Shown: positions 36,619-45,663, counted from the first letter of the stretch. The stretch: 50,208 bases of DNA from PRO6 sp035565775 (GCA_035565775.1 DATMRW010000016.1:1-50208); one strand, 5' to 3'. Translations and numbers: made by a program. The notes: generated by a model from the sequence alone, not told the origin.

Positions 36619-37776
36619 TTACTTGACGGGTTTGAAGGACAGCGTCGCGAAATCGGCCTGCATGATCTGCACTGCCTGGTTCGAGAACCGCGATCCCTTG
36701 GCGAAAGAGATTGGCGCCATCACCTTGACGTCGAGATTTTTGGTGTCCGCGAGATGCTTGTTGGTGCAGGCCCAGGTCAGATCCTTGCCGCACTTCTCAA
36801 TCGCCGCGAGCAGCACCCGCGCGCCGGAATAACCAGTCATGGTATAGCGGTTGATCCGTGCCATCTCCTCCGCCGACAGGTGTTTCTTGGCGAGTTCATA
36901 AAATGCCTTGCCTTCCTCGCTGCCGAACGGCGTGACATAGTCCACCGCATAGATGCCGTCGCTCGCCGGCCCCGCCAGCTTGAGCATCGCCTCGACCCGG
37001 CCCGGCCAGAAGATCCCGACCGCGGGCTTGATGCCGAGCTTTTCCATTTCCTTCAGCATCGCCACGTTTTCGCTGATGATGCCGCCGGCAATGAACACCT
37101 CGACGCCGGCATCCTTGGCGCGCAGCACCTCCGACGAAAAGTCCTGCTGGTTGCGCTTGTAGATCGTCTCGAAGACGACGTTGAATTTCTTCTCGTCCTT
37201 GGCCTTCTTCAGGCCCTCGCGCAGCGCCACGCCATAGTCGTCGTCCTGGGTGACGATCGCCCACTTCTTGCCGGGGAACTTGTCGGCGAGAAACAGCGCG
37301 AGCTGGTGCATGCCTTCTTCATAGGCCTGGCCGACGACGAACACATTCTCGCGCGGCGGCTCATAGAGCGGCGTCACCGGGCCGATCGAGACAATCGTGG
37401 GAATGCCTGCCTGCTCAACCACCGGGATCGACGCCACCGCCTGCCCGGAGCCCGACAGCGAGGTCAGCGCAAATACCTTGTCGACCGAGATCAGTTTCTT
37501 GAGCGACTGAATGGTGCGCGAGCTGACATAGCCATCGTCCAGCGCGGTCAACCGCAGCTTGCGGCCATGAATGCCGCCAGCCGCGTTCGCTTCCTCCAGC
37601 GCAAGACGCACGCCCAGATTGTGCGCGACGCCGAGCAGCGCCGGCGGGCCGGACAACGGCTCCACCTCGCCAAGCAGAATTTCAGTATCGGTCACGCCCT
37701 GATCGGCAGCCAGCGCGGCGGTGCCGGAGAGCAGCAAGGCAGCCAATGCGGATTTCAGGACAGGTCCAAAATTCAT
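36619..37776 (-). CDS. LIV-type ABC transporter, periplasmic binding protein (set 2)
   Basis: A 385-residue type I periplasmic binding protein with a clear signal peptide (MNFGPVLKSALAALLLSGTAALA-ADQG). Mature start GVTDTEILLGEVEPLSGPPALLGVAHNLGVRLALEEANAAGGIHGRKLRLTALDDGY is typical of the family. It is only distantly similar to the set 1 binding protein, so it probably binds a different or larger ligand. It lies 57 bases after the set 2 livM. Confidence 0.93.
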   Translation of the reverse strand: MNFGPVLKSALAALLLSGTAALAADQGVTDTEILLGEVEPLSGPPALLGVAHNLGVRLALEEANAAGGIHGRKLRLTALDDGYVSSRTIQSLKKLISVDKVFALTSLSGSGQAVASIPVVEQAGIPTIVSIGPVTPLYEPPRENVFVVGQAYEEGMHQLALFLADKFPGKKWAIVTQDDDYGVALREGLKKAKDEKKFNVVFETIYKRNQQDFSSEVLRAKDAGVEVFIAGGIISENVAMLKEMEKLGIKPAVGIFWPGRVEAMLKLAGPASDGIYAVDYVTPFGSEEGKAFYELAKKHLSAEEMARINRYTMTGYSGARVLLAAIEKCGKDLTWACTNKHLADTKNLDVKVMAPISFAKGSRFSNQAVQIMQADFATLSFKPVK

Positions 37777-37833
37777 CTGCGTATCCTCCGAGGCTTGTTT
37801 GTTTGATGCGTCGATCCTGCTGCGGCCTGTCGT

Positions 37834-38880
37834 TCAGTACCGCAGCGGCCAGTTCACCCATAGCCGCTTGGCGTCGAGCCACAGGCCGACAAGCCCGTGC
37901 GGCTGAAAGCGCAGAAAAAGAATGATCACCACGCCATAAATCATGCTTTTGAGTTCGTGCGCGCCGACCGACAGCAGCCGCGCCGTCTCCTCGCCAAGCA
38001 GTGCGAAGGCGGCAGACGAAAGCTCCGGCAGAAGCACGATGAAGACCGAGCCGAGCACCGCACCGAGCGCAGTGCCGATGCCGCCGACGATGAGAATGGC
38101 AAGCGCCTCGATCGAGAGCAGGAAGGGAAAGCCCTCCACCGTCACATAGCTGAGAAAGATGCCGTAAAGCGCGCCGGACAGGCCGATGATGAACGAGCTC
38201 GTCATGAAGGCGTAGAGCTTGTAGGCGCGCAGATCGATGCCCATCACGCGGGCGGCGATGTCGTTGTCGCGAATTGCAACCAGCGCGCGGCCGACGCGGC
38301 TGCGCCGCAGATTGAGCGTCGCCACCAATGTCAGCGCAGCGAAAAACAGACAGAGCAATGCGAACGCGATGTCGCTCTTGAACGAGATGCCAAAAATCGT
38401 CGGCCGCGTGACAAAGATGCCGCGCGCGCCGCGGGTCAGCCCGTCGAATTCGAGGATCAGGTGGTTGATGATGAAGGCGAAGGCCAGCGTCGTGATCGCG
38501 AGATAAAGGCCGGTGAGCCGCAGCGAAGGAATGCCGACGATGATGCTGGCGGCCGCCGGGACCAGCCCCGCCAGCAACAGCCCGATCAGCGGATCGAGTT
38601 TCCAGGTCGAAGTTGCGATCGCATAGGCATAGGCCCCGAGCACCATGAAGCCGGCATGGCCGAGCGAGATCAGCCCGGTCCATCCGGTGAGCACGTTGAG
38701 GCCGAGCGCACCGACCGAGGTGATGGCGATGATCGTGAGCAGCGACAGATAGAACGGATTGAGGAAAAACGGCGCGGCGATCAGCGCTACCGCCAGCACG
38801 GCAAGCCACGCCCTCACCAGATGTGAGTCGGTGAGGTTGATCTGCTGGCCGATGGTTTCCTTGAAGTAACCGCTGCGCAT
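37834..38880 (-). CDS. livM: LIV-type ABC transporter permease LivM (set 2)
   Basis: A 348-residue LivM-type permease: ALGLNVLTGWTGLISLGHAGFMVLGAYAYA near the N terminus, GRALVAIRDNDIAARVMGIDLRAYKLYAFMTSSFIIGLSGALYGIF in the middle, and GGIGTALGAVLGSVFIVLLPEL. Its ATG overlaps the livH stop by one base (TGATG), which suggests coupled translation. Confidence 0.95.
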   Translation of the reverse strand: MRSGYFKETIGQQINLTDSHLVRAWLAVLAVALIAAPFFLNPFYLSLLTIIAITSVGALGLNVLTGWTGLISLGHAGFMVLGAYAYAIATSTWKLDPLIGLLLAGLVPAAASIIVGIPSLRLTGLYLAITTLAFAFIINHLILEFDGLTRGARGIFVTRPTIFGISFKSDIAFALLCLFFAALTLVATLNLRRSRVGRALVAIRDNDIAARVMGIDLRAYKLYAFMTSSFIIGLSGALYGIFLSYVTVEGFPFLLSIEALAILIVGGIGTALGAVLGSVFIVLLPELSSAAFALLGEETARLLSVGAHELKSMIYGVVIILFLRFQPHGLVGLWLDAKRLWVNWPLRY

Positions 38881-39752
38881 CAGACCCTCTCGATCCGCTT
38901 CTCGCCGAACAGGCCGAACGGCCGCACCATCAGGATCACGATGATCACGACGAAGCCCGCGACGTCCTTCATGCCCGGATTGATGTAGCCGCCGGTGAGA
39001 TTTTCCACCGTGCCCATGATCAGGCCGCCGAGCGCCGAGCCGAGCACGGAGTCGAGGCCGCCGACAATCGTTGCCGGAAAGGCCTTGAGGCCGAGCACGA
39101 ACATCGTCGGCGCGAGCTCATGAATGATCGCAAACATGACCCCGGCGATTCCTGCAATCACCGAGGAAACCGCCCATGCCACCGCCTGCACCCGCGCCGC
39201 GCTGACGCCCATCAGCATCGCGGTGCGGTCGTCGCTCGCCACCGCGCGCATCGCCACGCCGAAGCGCGACCAGCGGAAGAAGACGTAGAAACCGGCCATC
39301 ACCGCAACCAGCAGCAAGATGACGGCGATCTGGCCGCTGCGCATGCGCACATCGCCGATCGACACGATCTCGCGGCCGATACCGACGTCGAGCGAATGCG
39401 GCACCGCGTCCCACAGGAACACGATGGAGGACCGCAGAATCACGGCGATGCCGATCGTCACCATGATAGTGGCGAACACCGGCTCGCCGATCATCGGCCG
39501 GATGACGATGCGCTCAATCAGAAGCCCGAACAGGCAGGCGAACAGGATGGCGGCGAAGGTCACAATAAAAACATTGCCGGTGACATGGGTCGAGATCGTC
39601 CACGCGACATAGGCGACGATCATCGCGATTTCGCCCTGCGCGAAATTGACGAGGCCGGTCGATTTGTAGATCACCGCAAAGCCCATGGCGATCAGGCCAT
39701 AGATCGCGCCGATCGACAGGCCGGAGAGCAGCAGTTCCAACAGATAGGTCAT
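38880..39752 (-). CDS. livH: LIV-type ABC transporter permease LivH (set 2)
   Basis: A 290-residue LivH-type permease with GLSIGAIYGLIAMGFAVIYKSTGLVNFAQGEIAMI at the N terminus and VLGLKAFPATIVGGLDSVLGSALGGLIMGTVENL near the end. Its ATG overlaps the stop of the upstream ligase by four bases, so the ligase is translated as part of the transporter message. Confidence 0.95.
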   Translation of the reverse strand: MTYLLELLLSGLSIGAIYGLIAMGFAVIYKSTGLVNFAQGEIAMIVAYVAWTISTHVTGNVFIVTFAAILFACLFGLLIERIVIRPMIGEPVFATIMVTIGIAVILRSSIVFLWDAVPHSLDVGIGREIVSIGDVRMRSGQIAVILLLVAVMAGFYVFFRWSRFGVAMRAVASDDRTAMLMGVSAARVQAVAWAVSSVIAGIAGVMFAIIHELAPTMFVLGLKAFPATIVGGLDSVLGSALGGLIMGTVENLTGGYINPGMKDVAGFVVIIVILMVRPFGLFGEKRIERV

Positions 39753-41698
39753 CGGCTGCCCTCCTCGCCATAGATCACCGCAAGCTCCCGGGCGAATTTC
39801 TTGTCGATGATCGCGCGGCGCACCTTCTGCGTCGCGGTCAATTCGCCGTCGTCGTGATCCAGCTCCTTTTCGAGCAGAACGAACTTGCGGACGTTCTCGA
39901 CGCGGGCGAACCGCTTGTTCACGTCATTGACGACCTGCTGCACGAGTTCGCGCACCTCGCCGAGCTCGGTCAGCGATTTGTAGGTCGTGTAGGCCACGCC
40001 CTGGTCGCTCGCCCAGCGCCCGACATTGTCGAAATCGACCTGGATCAGCGCAGCCAGAAACTTTCGGCCATCGCCGACGACGATCACTTCCTTGATGTAG
40101 GGGCTGTCCTTGAGCGCGTTCTCGATCTCGGACGGCGCGATGTTCTTGCCGCCGGAGGTGATGATGATCGCCTTCTTGCGGTCGACGACGGAAATCTCGC
40201 CGTTGTCGAACACCTTGACGATGTCACCGGTCTTGAGCCAGCCGTCCTTCACGGTGTCGGCGGTGGCGGCCTCGTCGCGGAAATAGCCTTTGAAGGTCGC
40301 CGGACCATGCAGAAGGATCTCGCCATCCTCCTCCAGCCGATATTCCGTGCCCTCGATCGGCAGGCCGCAGCCGCCGAGCGCGTGATATTTGCCGCGCTGG
40401 ATGAACACGCAGCCGCCGGATTCGGTCATGCCGTAGCCCTGACTCACGGGCAAGCCGATGACAGAAAAGAACCGCAGCATCTCCGGCGAGATCGACGCGC
40501 CGGCACAGAGCCGGTGCACCGTGCGGTTCAGGCCCAAGTGGCGCTGAATGTTGCGAAACAGCAGCACGTAGCAGAGCCATCCCTGCAAGGTTTCGAACGC
40601 GGTCAGGCGGTCTGCCCCGCTGGCGCGGCGATCATCGAGCTTGCGGCCGATCTCCATCAGCCGCCCGGTGATCCAGCGCTGCAGGCGGCCGCTTTCGGTG
40701 ACGCGAAACTCAAAATTCTCTTTCAGCTTCTCCCAGATGCGCGGCACGCCTATGAAGAAGGTCGGCGCGATCTCGCGGACATTGATCGCCACCGTGTCGA
40801 TGCTCTCGGCGAAATTGACGACGCCGCCGAGCACGAGCTGCATCGCCATGGAGTAGCAGCGCTCCGCCGCATGGCACAGCGGGAGATAGCCGACCGCCTC
40901 ATAGTGGCGGCCATGCATGCCGATGGCGCCGGCGTAGTTGTAGGTCGAATAGATGATGTTGCGATGGCTCAGCATCGCGCCCTTCGGCGGCCCGGTGGTG
41001 CCGGAGGTGTAGACCATCAGCGCCACGTCGTCGGGCAACGTCTCGTCCATCATCGCATCGAGCCGCGCCGCCGCGTCCGGATGGCGGGCGAGATAGGCAT
41101 CGCCGCGCGCGAGAAACGCCTCGAAAGATTCGAGATCGTCCTGCGGATAGTTGCGCATGCCCTTCATGTCGACGCAGACGATGTGCTCGAGATCCGGCAA
41201 GCCGCCGTCGTTGGCGCGCGCATCGAGCACCTTGTCGGTCTGCTCCTGATCGCCGCACACCGCGAGCCGCGCGCCGCAATGGCGGACGATGTATTGCAGC
41301 TCCGGCCACGGATTGGTCGGATAGATGCCGACCGGAATGACGCCGATCATCTCCGCGCCGAGATCGGCGTAGTACCATTCCGGCGTGTTCTCGCTGGCGA
41401 TGGTGATGCGGTCGCCGCGACCAAAGCCGAGCGAGATCAGCGCCAGCGCAAAGCGCCGCGCCTGGCGCTCATAGTGGGCCCAGTCGTAGCGCTTCCAGAC
41501 ACCGTGCTCCTTTTCGCGCAGGGCCAGCGAGCTGCCCTTTAGCGCCGCCTGGGCGCGCAACAGGCGCGGCAAGGTGGTGTTGCCGACCGCGAGATTTTCC
41601 GCGGCCAGCGGATCGTGATTGCGCGGCAGCATCGCCTCCTGCCGCTCTGCGGATGGCGATGGGATCCGCGATTCCGAGAGCAAGGCCGCCGTTGTCAT
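39749..41698 (-). CDS. AMP-dependent acyl-CoA ligase (set 2)
   Basis: A 649-residue adenylate-forming ligase of the long-chain acyl-CoA synthetase type. The phosphate loop is YTSGTTGPPKGAMLSHRN, the adenine segment QGYGMTESGG, the hinge WLKTGDIVKVFDNGEISVVDRKKAIIITSGGKNIAPSEIE, and the C-terminal lysine part LTATQKVRRAIIDKKF. It is embedded between livG and livH of set 2 with four-base overlaps on both sides, the tightest evidence in the window that the imported compound is the ligase substrate. Confidence 0.94.
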   Translation of the reverse strand: MTTAALLSESRIPSPSAERQEAMLPRNHDPLAAENLAVGNTTLPRLLRAQAALKGSSLALREKEHGVWKRYDWAHYERQARRFALALISLGFGRGDRITIASENTPEWYYADLGAEMIGVIPVGIYPTNPWPELQYIVRHCGARLAVCGDQEQTDKVLDARANDGGLPDLEHIVCVDMKGMRNYPQDDLESFEAFLARGDAYLARHPDAAARLDAMMDETLPDDVALMVYTSGTTGPPKGAMLSHRNIIYSTYNYAGAIGMHGRHYEAVGYLPLCHAAERCYSMAMQLVLGGVVNFAESIDTVAINVREIAPTFFIGVPRIWEKLKENFEFRVTESGRLQRWITGRLMEIGRKLDDRRASGADRLTAFETLQGWLCYVLLFRNIQRHLGLNRTVHRLCAGASISPEMLRFFSVIGLPVSQGYGMTESGGCVFIQRGKYHALGGCGLPIEGTEYRLEEDGEILLHGPATFKGYFRDEAATADTVKDGWLKTGDIVKVFDNGEISVVDRKKAIIITSGGKNIAPSEIENALKDSPYIKEVIVVGDGRKFLAALIQVDFDNVGRWASDQGVAYTTYKSLTELGEVRELVQQVVNDVNKRFARVENVRKFVLLEKELDHDDGELTATQKVRRAIIDKKFARELAVIYGEEGSR

Positions 41699-42480
41699 GA
41701 CGCCATCCGCTGCCGGTTCGTGCCGAGATAGGCTTCCGCCACCCCGGCATGGTTCTGCACTTCCGCCGGCGCGCCTTCAGTTACCGTGCGGCCGAAATTG
41801 AGCACATGCACGCGATCCGAAATGTCCATCACCAGATGCATGTCATGCTCGATCAACAGAATTGCGATGCCAAGCTCGTCGCGGATGTCGAGAATGAAGC
41901 GGGCGATGTCTTCCGTCTCCTCCTGATTCATCCCGGCGACGATTTCATCGAGCAGCAGAATCTTCGGCTCGGAAGCCAGCGCGCGGCCAAGCTCGACGCG
42001 CTTCTGCTGGCCGTAGGAGAGATTGCCGACGACCTTGTCGCGGATCGCCTCGATCTCGAGAAACTCGATGATGTCCTCGACACGCTGGCGCGCGGCGATT
42101 TCCTCGCGCCGGCAACGGCCATAGTGAAACAGCGACTCCACCACGCTGGTCTTCATGTGGCGGTGGCGGCCGATCAGCATGTTCTCCACCACGGTGCCAT
42201 GCTTGAACAGCGCGAGATTCTGGAATGTGCGGCCGATGCCCAGCGTGACGTAGTTCCAGGGCTTGACCCGCGCGAGATCCTGCCCGTCAAACGCGATGCG
42301 GCCGGAGGAGACCGGCAGCACGCCGGAGATGAGGTTGAACAGCGTCGTCTTGCCGGCGCCGTTGGGGCCGATGATCGAAAAGATCTCCTTTGGCCGCACC
42401 TCCAGCGACACGTCGCTGACCGCAGACAGTCCGCCAAAGGTCTTTGAAACGGATTCGAGCTTGAGCAGGGGTGCGATCAC
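41695..42480 (-). CDS. livG: LIV-type ABC transporter ATPase LivG (set 2)
   Basis: A LivG-type ATPase of 261 residues: Walker A GPNGAGKTT, RTFQNLALFKHGTVVENMLIGRH, signature NLSYGQQKRVELGRAL and Walker B ILLLDEIVAGMNQEE, in which the usual DEP reads DEI. I take GTG 42480, which overlaps the livF stop by four bases (GTGA) and has an AGAGGTGG site; GTG 42489 is too close to that site. It overlaps the ligase by four bases downstream. Confidence 0.93.
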   Translation of the reverse strand: MIAPLLKLESVSKTFGGLSAVSDVSLEVRPKEIFSIIGPNGAGKTTLFNLISGVLPVSSGRIAFDGQDLARVKPWNYVTLGIGRTFQNLALFKHGTVVENMLIGRHRHMKTSVVESLFHYGRCRREEIAARQRVEDIIEFLEIEAIRDKVVGNLSYGQQKRVELGRALASEPKILLLDEIVAGMNQEETEDIARFILDIRDELGIAILLIEHDMHLVMDISDRVHVLNFGRTVTEGAPAEVQNHAGVAEAYLGTNRQRMAS

Positions 42481-43331
42481 GACAGCCACCTCTTGCGGCG
42501 CTTGTAGTGCTTGACGTCGCGAAAGCTCTTTCGCGCGGCGCTCGCGGAATAGCCGAGGTAATACTCCTGCACCTCGGCGTTGCGGCTGAGCTTCGCCGCG
42601 TCGCCATCCAGCACCACGCGGCCGTTCTCGAGAATGTAGGCGTAATCGGCGACGGCCAGCGCCTGCGCCGCGCTCTGCTCCACCAGCAGGATCGTCAGGC
42701 CGATTTCCTTGCGCATCCGCACTATGGTGTCGTAGATCGCCTCGATGATCAGCGGCGCCAGCCCCAGCGACGGCTCGTCCAACGCCAACAGTTTCGGCGA
42801 GGCCATCAGCGCACGGCCCACGGCAACCATCTGCTGCTCGCCGCCGGAGAGATAACCGGCGATCTGGTCGCGGCGCTCGGCGACGCGGGGAAACAGCTCG
42901 AACACGAGATCGCGCAATTCGCGCAGCCTTGCGGGCGACTGCAGATAGCCGCCCATCATCAGATTTTCCTCGACCGTGAGGTTGACGAACAGCCGCCGGC
43001 CTTCCGGCACCTGCACGAGGCCAGCGCGGACAACCTCTTCCGCCGTGCGTTCGTGAATCGGCTGGCCGTCGAAGTGGATGGCGCCCTTCTCGATCTCGCC
43101 CTCCTCGATGGCGAGCACGCCGGACACTGCCTTGAGAATGGACGACTTTCCTGCGCCGTTGGAGCCGAGCAGCGCCACGATCGCGCCTTGCGGCACCGCC
43201 AGCGACACGTCGCGCACCGCCTCGATGGCGCCGTCATACACGATCTTGAGATTGTTGATGGCGAGCAGCGCCTCGCCGGGGGTCGGCGCCGGCTCTGCGG
43301 CGGGGCCATTCGTCGCCATCTGCGCGTTCAT
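42477..43331 (-). CDS. livF: LIV-type ABC transporter ATPase LivF (set 2)
   Basis: A 284-residue LivF-type ATPase: Walker A GSNGAGKSS, VPEGRRLFVNLTVEENLMMGGY, signature YLSGGEQQMVAVGRAL and Walker B LLALDEPSLGLAP. A Pro/Ala-rich stretch of about 20 residues precedes the domain and a basic tail (KHYKRRKRWLS) ends it. The ATG at 43331 overlaps the stop of the FAD oxidoreductase gene by four bases; an ATG at 43319 is an alternative. Confidence 0.94.
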   Translation of the reverse strand: MNAQMATNGPAAEPAPTPGEALLAINNLKIVYDGAIEAVRDVSLAVPQGAIVALLGSNGAGKSSILKAVSGVLAIEEGEIEKGAIHFDGQPIHERTAEEVVRAGLVQVPEGRRLFVNLTVEENLMMGGYLQSPARLRELRDLVFELFPRVAERRDQIAGYLSGGEQQMVAVGRALMASPKLLALDEPSLGLAPLIIEAIYDTIVRMRKEIGLTILLVEQSAAQALAVADYAYILENGRVVLDGDAAKLSRNAEVQEYYLGYSASAARKSFRDVKHYKRRKRWLS

Positions 43332-44656
43332 TCGGCGGCCGGCCGCTGCGAGGCGCGCGCCAGCACCGCATCGACAACGAGCTTCGCTGTCTCCGCGCAA
43401 GCCTGCGTGCCGCCGTTACCATATTCCTTCACGGCATCGCCGACGCACCACAGCCCCGAGATGCCGGTGTCGCGCGGCAGGTCATAGCCCGCGCAGGAGC
43501 GCTGCGCCGGCCAGTCGCCGCGCATCACGCGCACCGACAGCATCTTCACCTTGTCGTCGAAGCCGGGGAACTGGTCGCGCAGATCCTCATGCGCCAGCGC
43601 GATTTCCTGCGCCTCGTCGAAATCGCCGAGCGCGGGCACGGGCACCGCATAGGCGACATACTGGTGCCAGCCGGGCGGCGCGAGCTCGGGGCACGTGGCG
43701 GTGAGATTGGCCAGATTGCACAGCCGCCTCGTCTTGCCGAAGGTCACGATGCCGGGCGCGGCAAGCAACGGCTCGCGCGAGGCGAAGTTGAACACGATGT
43801 TGGCGGCGGGCTTCAGGCGCTCGTCGATAAGGCGCAGATACTCGGCCGGGAAATGCTGCGCACCGGCGAGTGCGACGGTCGTCTTCGGCCCCGCATTGCT
43901 GATGACGATGTCGGCGGCAATGCGCACCGCCTCGCCATTGCGGCGCACGACAACGGCCTTGGCAGAACCGTTCTCGATCTCGATCTTCTCGGCAGGCGAC
44001 TGCAGCCACACCTCGCCGTTGCGCTCCACCGCAGCGGCCAGCGCCTTCCAAGCGCCGATGGTGCCTTCCGGGTGAAAGCCGAACTTTTTGAACGCGCCCT
44101 TCGAGGTGAAGTAAGTCAAAAATGCCCGTGCCGGCAGCTCATCGGCATTGCAGGCAAAGATCGCAGCGCAGAGATTTCGGAAAATCGCGTGGACGCTTTC
44201 GTTCTTCGTATAGCCCGAGAGCCAGTCCTTGGTGGAGAGCCGCCCGTCCGGCAACGTGCCGCTCTTGGCGCTGGCAAACTGTTCGACAATCTTTGCCGCC
44301 TGCTTGGTCAGGCTGCCGAGAAGAAAGCTCCACCCGCCCTTGCCGACATCGACAACTTTTCGATCAAGATAGAAAGCATTCGCGGGCGTCGGCATCCGGA
44401 TCGGCAACGGCGCGCCCACCAGCTCGAACGTTTCCTCGAACACGCCGCCGGCCTCGAGCGCAATCGCGCCGACATTGACCAGATGCCCGTCGATGATTTC
44501 GGTGGAGGCCCGCCCGCCGAGCGCCGCGTGATCGTCGATCAGCAGGGTGCGAATTCCCGCGTGGGAGAGGCGCGCCGCCGCGCAACACCCGCCCGCCCCG
44601 GCACCAATGACGACAGCGCCAAATTCCGATGCTTCGGTCAAATCGGCTCTCCTCAC
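43328..44656 (-). CDS. FAD-dependent oxidoreductase, phytoene-desaturase-like
   Basis: A protein of about 440 residues with an N-terminal Rossmann motif (VVIGAGAGGCCAAARLSHAGIRTLLIDDHAALGGRAST) and a C-terminal FAD motif (GISGLWCVGDAVKEYGNGGTQACAETAKLVVDAV). This layout is that of the phytoene desaturase/amine oxidase superfamily and of carotenoid isomerase-like proteins. The reaction is unknown; a desaturation or ring oxidation of the imported compound is conceivable. It is the first gene of the set 2 transporter operon, divergent from tetR. The start is uncertain: GTG 44656, or TTG 44641 which has GAGGAG six bases upstream. Confidence 0.82.
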   Translation of the reverse strand: MRRADLTEASEFGAVVIGAGAGGCCAAARLSHAGIRTLLIDDHAALGGRASTEIIDGHLVNVGAIALEAGGVFEETFELVGAPLPIRMPTPANAFYLDRKVVDVGKGGWSFLLGSLTKQAAKIVEQFASAKSGTLPDGRLSTKDWLSGYTKNESVHAIFRNLCAAIFACNADELPARAFLTYFTSKGAFKKFGFHPEGTIGAWKALAAAVERNGEVWLQSPAEKIEIENGSAKAVVVRRNGEAVRIAADIVISNAGPKTTVALAGAQHFPAEYLRLIDERLKPAANIVFNFASREPLLAAPGIVTFGKTRRLCNLANLTATCPELAPPGWHQYVAYAVPVPALGDFDEAQEIALAHEDLRDQFPGFDDKVKMLSVRVMRGDWPAQRSCAGYDLPRDTGISGLWCVGDAVKEYGNGGTQACAETAKLVVDAVLARASQRPAAE

Positions 44657-44737
44657 CCATCATCGCCGCCATCATGGGCACCGATGTTTGTTGTTGGAAG
44701 AAAGCTAATATAATCCAGACAGCCGTTCAATTAATAT

Positions 44738-44753
44738 TTTGCGCTGGCGCAAA
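44738..44753. promoter_or_regulatory. Palindrome in the divergent oxidoreductase/tetR spacer
   Basis: TTTGCGC (44738-44744), TG, GCGCAAA (44747-44753): perfect 7-bp arms centred about 95 bases before the oxidoreductase start and 155 before tetR. It differs in sequence from the AAYAAACCG sites and may bind another regulator. Confidence 0.45.
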
Positions 44754-44842
44754 TTCTTTTCACACGCTTTACGACAGATGTAGCGCCGACTTTTGGCTTT
44801 CGGAAACGAACAGGAAGCGATCCAAAGAACGCTTCAATAAGT

Positions 44843-44871
44843 TGAACAGGCGGTTTGTTCTTTGTATGGGG
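44843..44871 (+). promoter_or_regulatory. tetR promoter with overlapping operator candidate B
   Basis: TTGAAC (44843-44848), 17 bases, TATGGG (44866-44871). The inverted repeat GAACA-N7-TGTTC (44844-44860) covers the spacer and contains CGGTTTGTT (AACAAACCG on the other strand). This is the arrangement expected for an autorepressor site. Confidence 0.5.
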
Positions 44872-44900
44872 AACAGGTGGCTTGTCTGGGGGAGAGTGCA

Positions 44901-45494
44901 TTGGCTCGCACGCAGTCAGAAAAATATCCTGAGATCCGTGAGAACATCCTGAAGCAGGCAGCGCGGCTGTTTGCCGAGAAGGGCTATGCCGGCACGACGA
45001 TCATCGATCTTGCCGAAGCCTGCGAGTCGTCTCGCGGCGCGCTCTATCACTACTTCGAGTCCAAGGAAGAGATGCTGTTCCACATCCTCGAAGGGCATGT
45101 GAACCGGCTCTACGAAGAACTCCAGGCCTCGGTTACGTCCCACAAGGACCCGATCGACCAGTGCCGCGCGATCATCCGTACCATCGTGGTGCGCAATGCG
45201 GAGTCGCACAACGAACAGATCGTGCTCCTCAATCAGCTCTCACAGCTTGCGGCCGGCCAACAGCAGGACATCGTCGCCAAGCAGCGTAAGATGACGGAGC
45301 TCGTCTCCGACATCCTGATCCGCATCGACGCGCAGAACCGCGTCACCACGCGCAACAAGAAGGCCTATACGATGATGCTGTTCGGCATCATCAACTACAC
45401 CTTCACGTGGTACGATCCGAAGGGCTCGGTGCCGCCGGAAGAATATGCGGAGATGACCGCCGACCTCTTCATCCGCGGATTTACGGCGGCGTGA
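44901..45494 (+). CDS. TetR family transcriptional regulator
   Basis: A 197-residue TetR-type repressor. The N-terminal helix-turn-helix is classic (RENILKQAARLFAEKGYAGTTIIDLAEACESSRGALYHYFESKEEMLFHIL, about residues 12-62). The C-terminal ligand domain (PPEEYAEMTADLFIRGF at the end) is of the type found in acyl-CoA-sensing regulators such as KstR2-like proteins. I take TTG 44901, which has GGGGGAGAG just upstream; TTG 44862 and GTG 44877 are alternatives. It is the only plus-strand gene in 30 kb of catabolic genes and the likely local repressor, released by a CoA intermediate. Confidence 0.93.
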   Translation: MARTQSEKYPEIRENILKQAARLFAEKGYAGTTIIDLAEACESSRGALYHYFESKEEMLFHILEGHVNRLYEELQASVTSHKDPIDQCRAIIRTIVVRNAESHNEQIVLLNQLSQLAAGQQQDIVAKQRKMTELVSDILIRIDAQNRVTTRNKKAYTMMLFGIINYTFTWYDPKGSVPPEEYAEMTADLFIRGFTAA

Positions 45495-45639
45495 CCCAGC
45501 CTGCGCCGATCTGCCCGATGGCACGGGGGGCGATGCCCTCCTTCAGCCGCCAGTCCTTGGCAAAGTCGTCGCGGTGGTGGAAGCCCAGCGGCGCAAGCGT
45601 CTCGATCGCCGCGAGCCGTTCGGCGTATTGCGCCAGCAT
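45481..45639 (-). CDS. Small hypothetical ORF after the SDR gene
   Basis: A 52-residue frame (MLAQYAERLAAIETLAPLGFHHRDDFAKDW...AGWVTPP) with protein-like composition and no recognised family. It lies in the same frame as the SDR gene, 24 bases after the SDR stop, and the sequence between is open. It could be a short gene, a degraded gene remnant, or an extension reached by stop read-through. Its end overlaps the convergent tetR end by 14 bases. No strong ribosome-binding site is visible. Confidence 0.35.
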   Translation of the reverse strand: MLAQYAERLAAIETLAPLGFHHRDDFAKDWRLKEGIAPRAIGQIGAGWVTPP

Positions 45640-45663
45640 CGCCGCACGCCGCCACGCCCCCTG

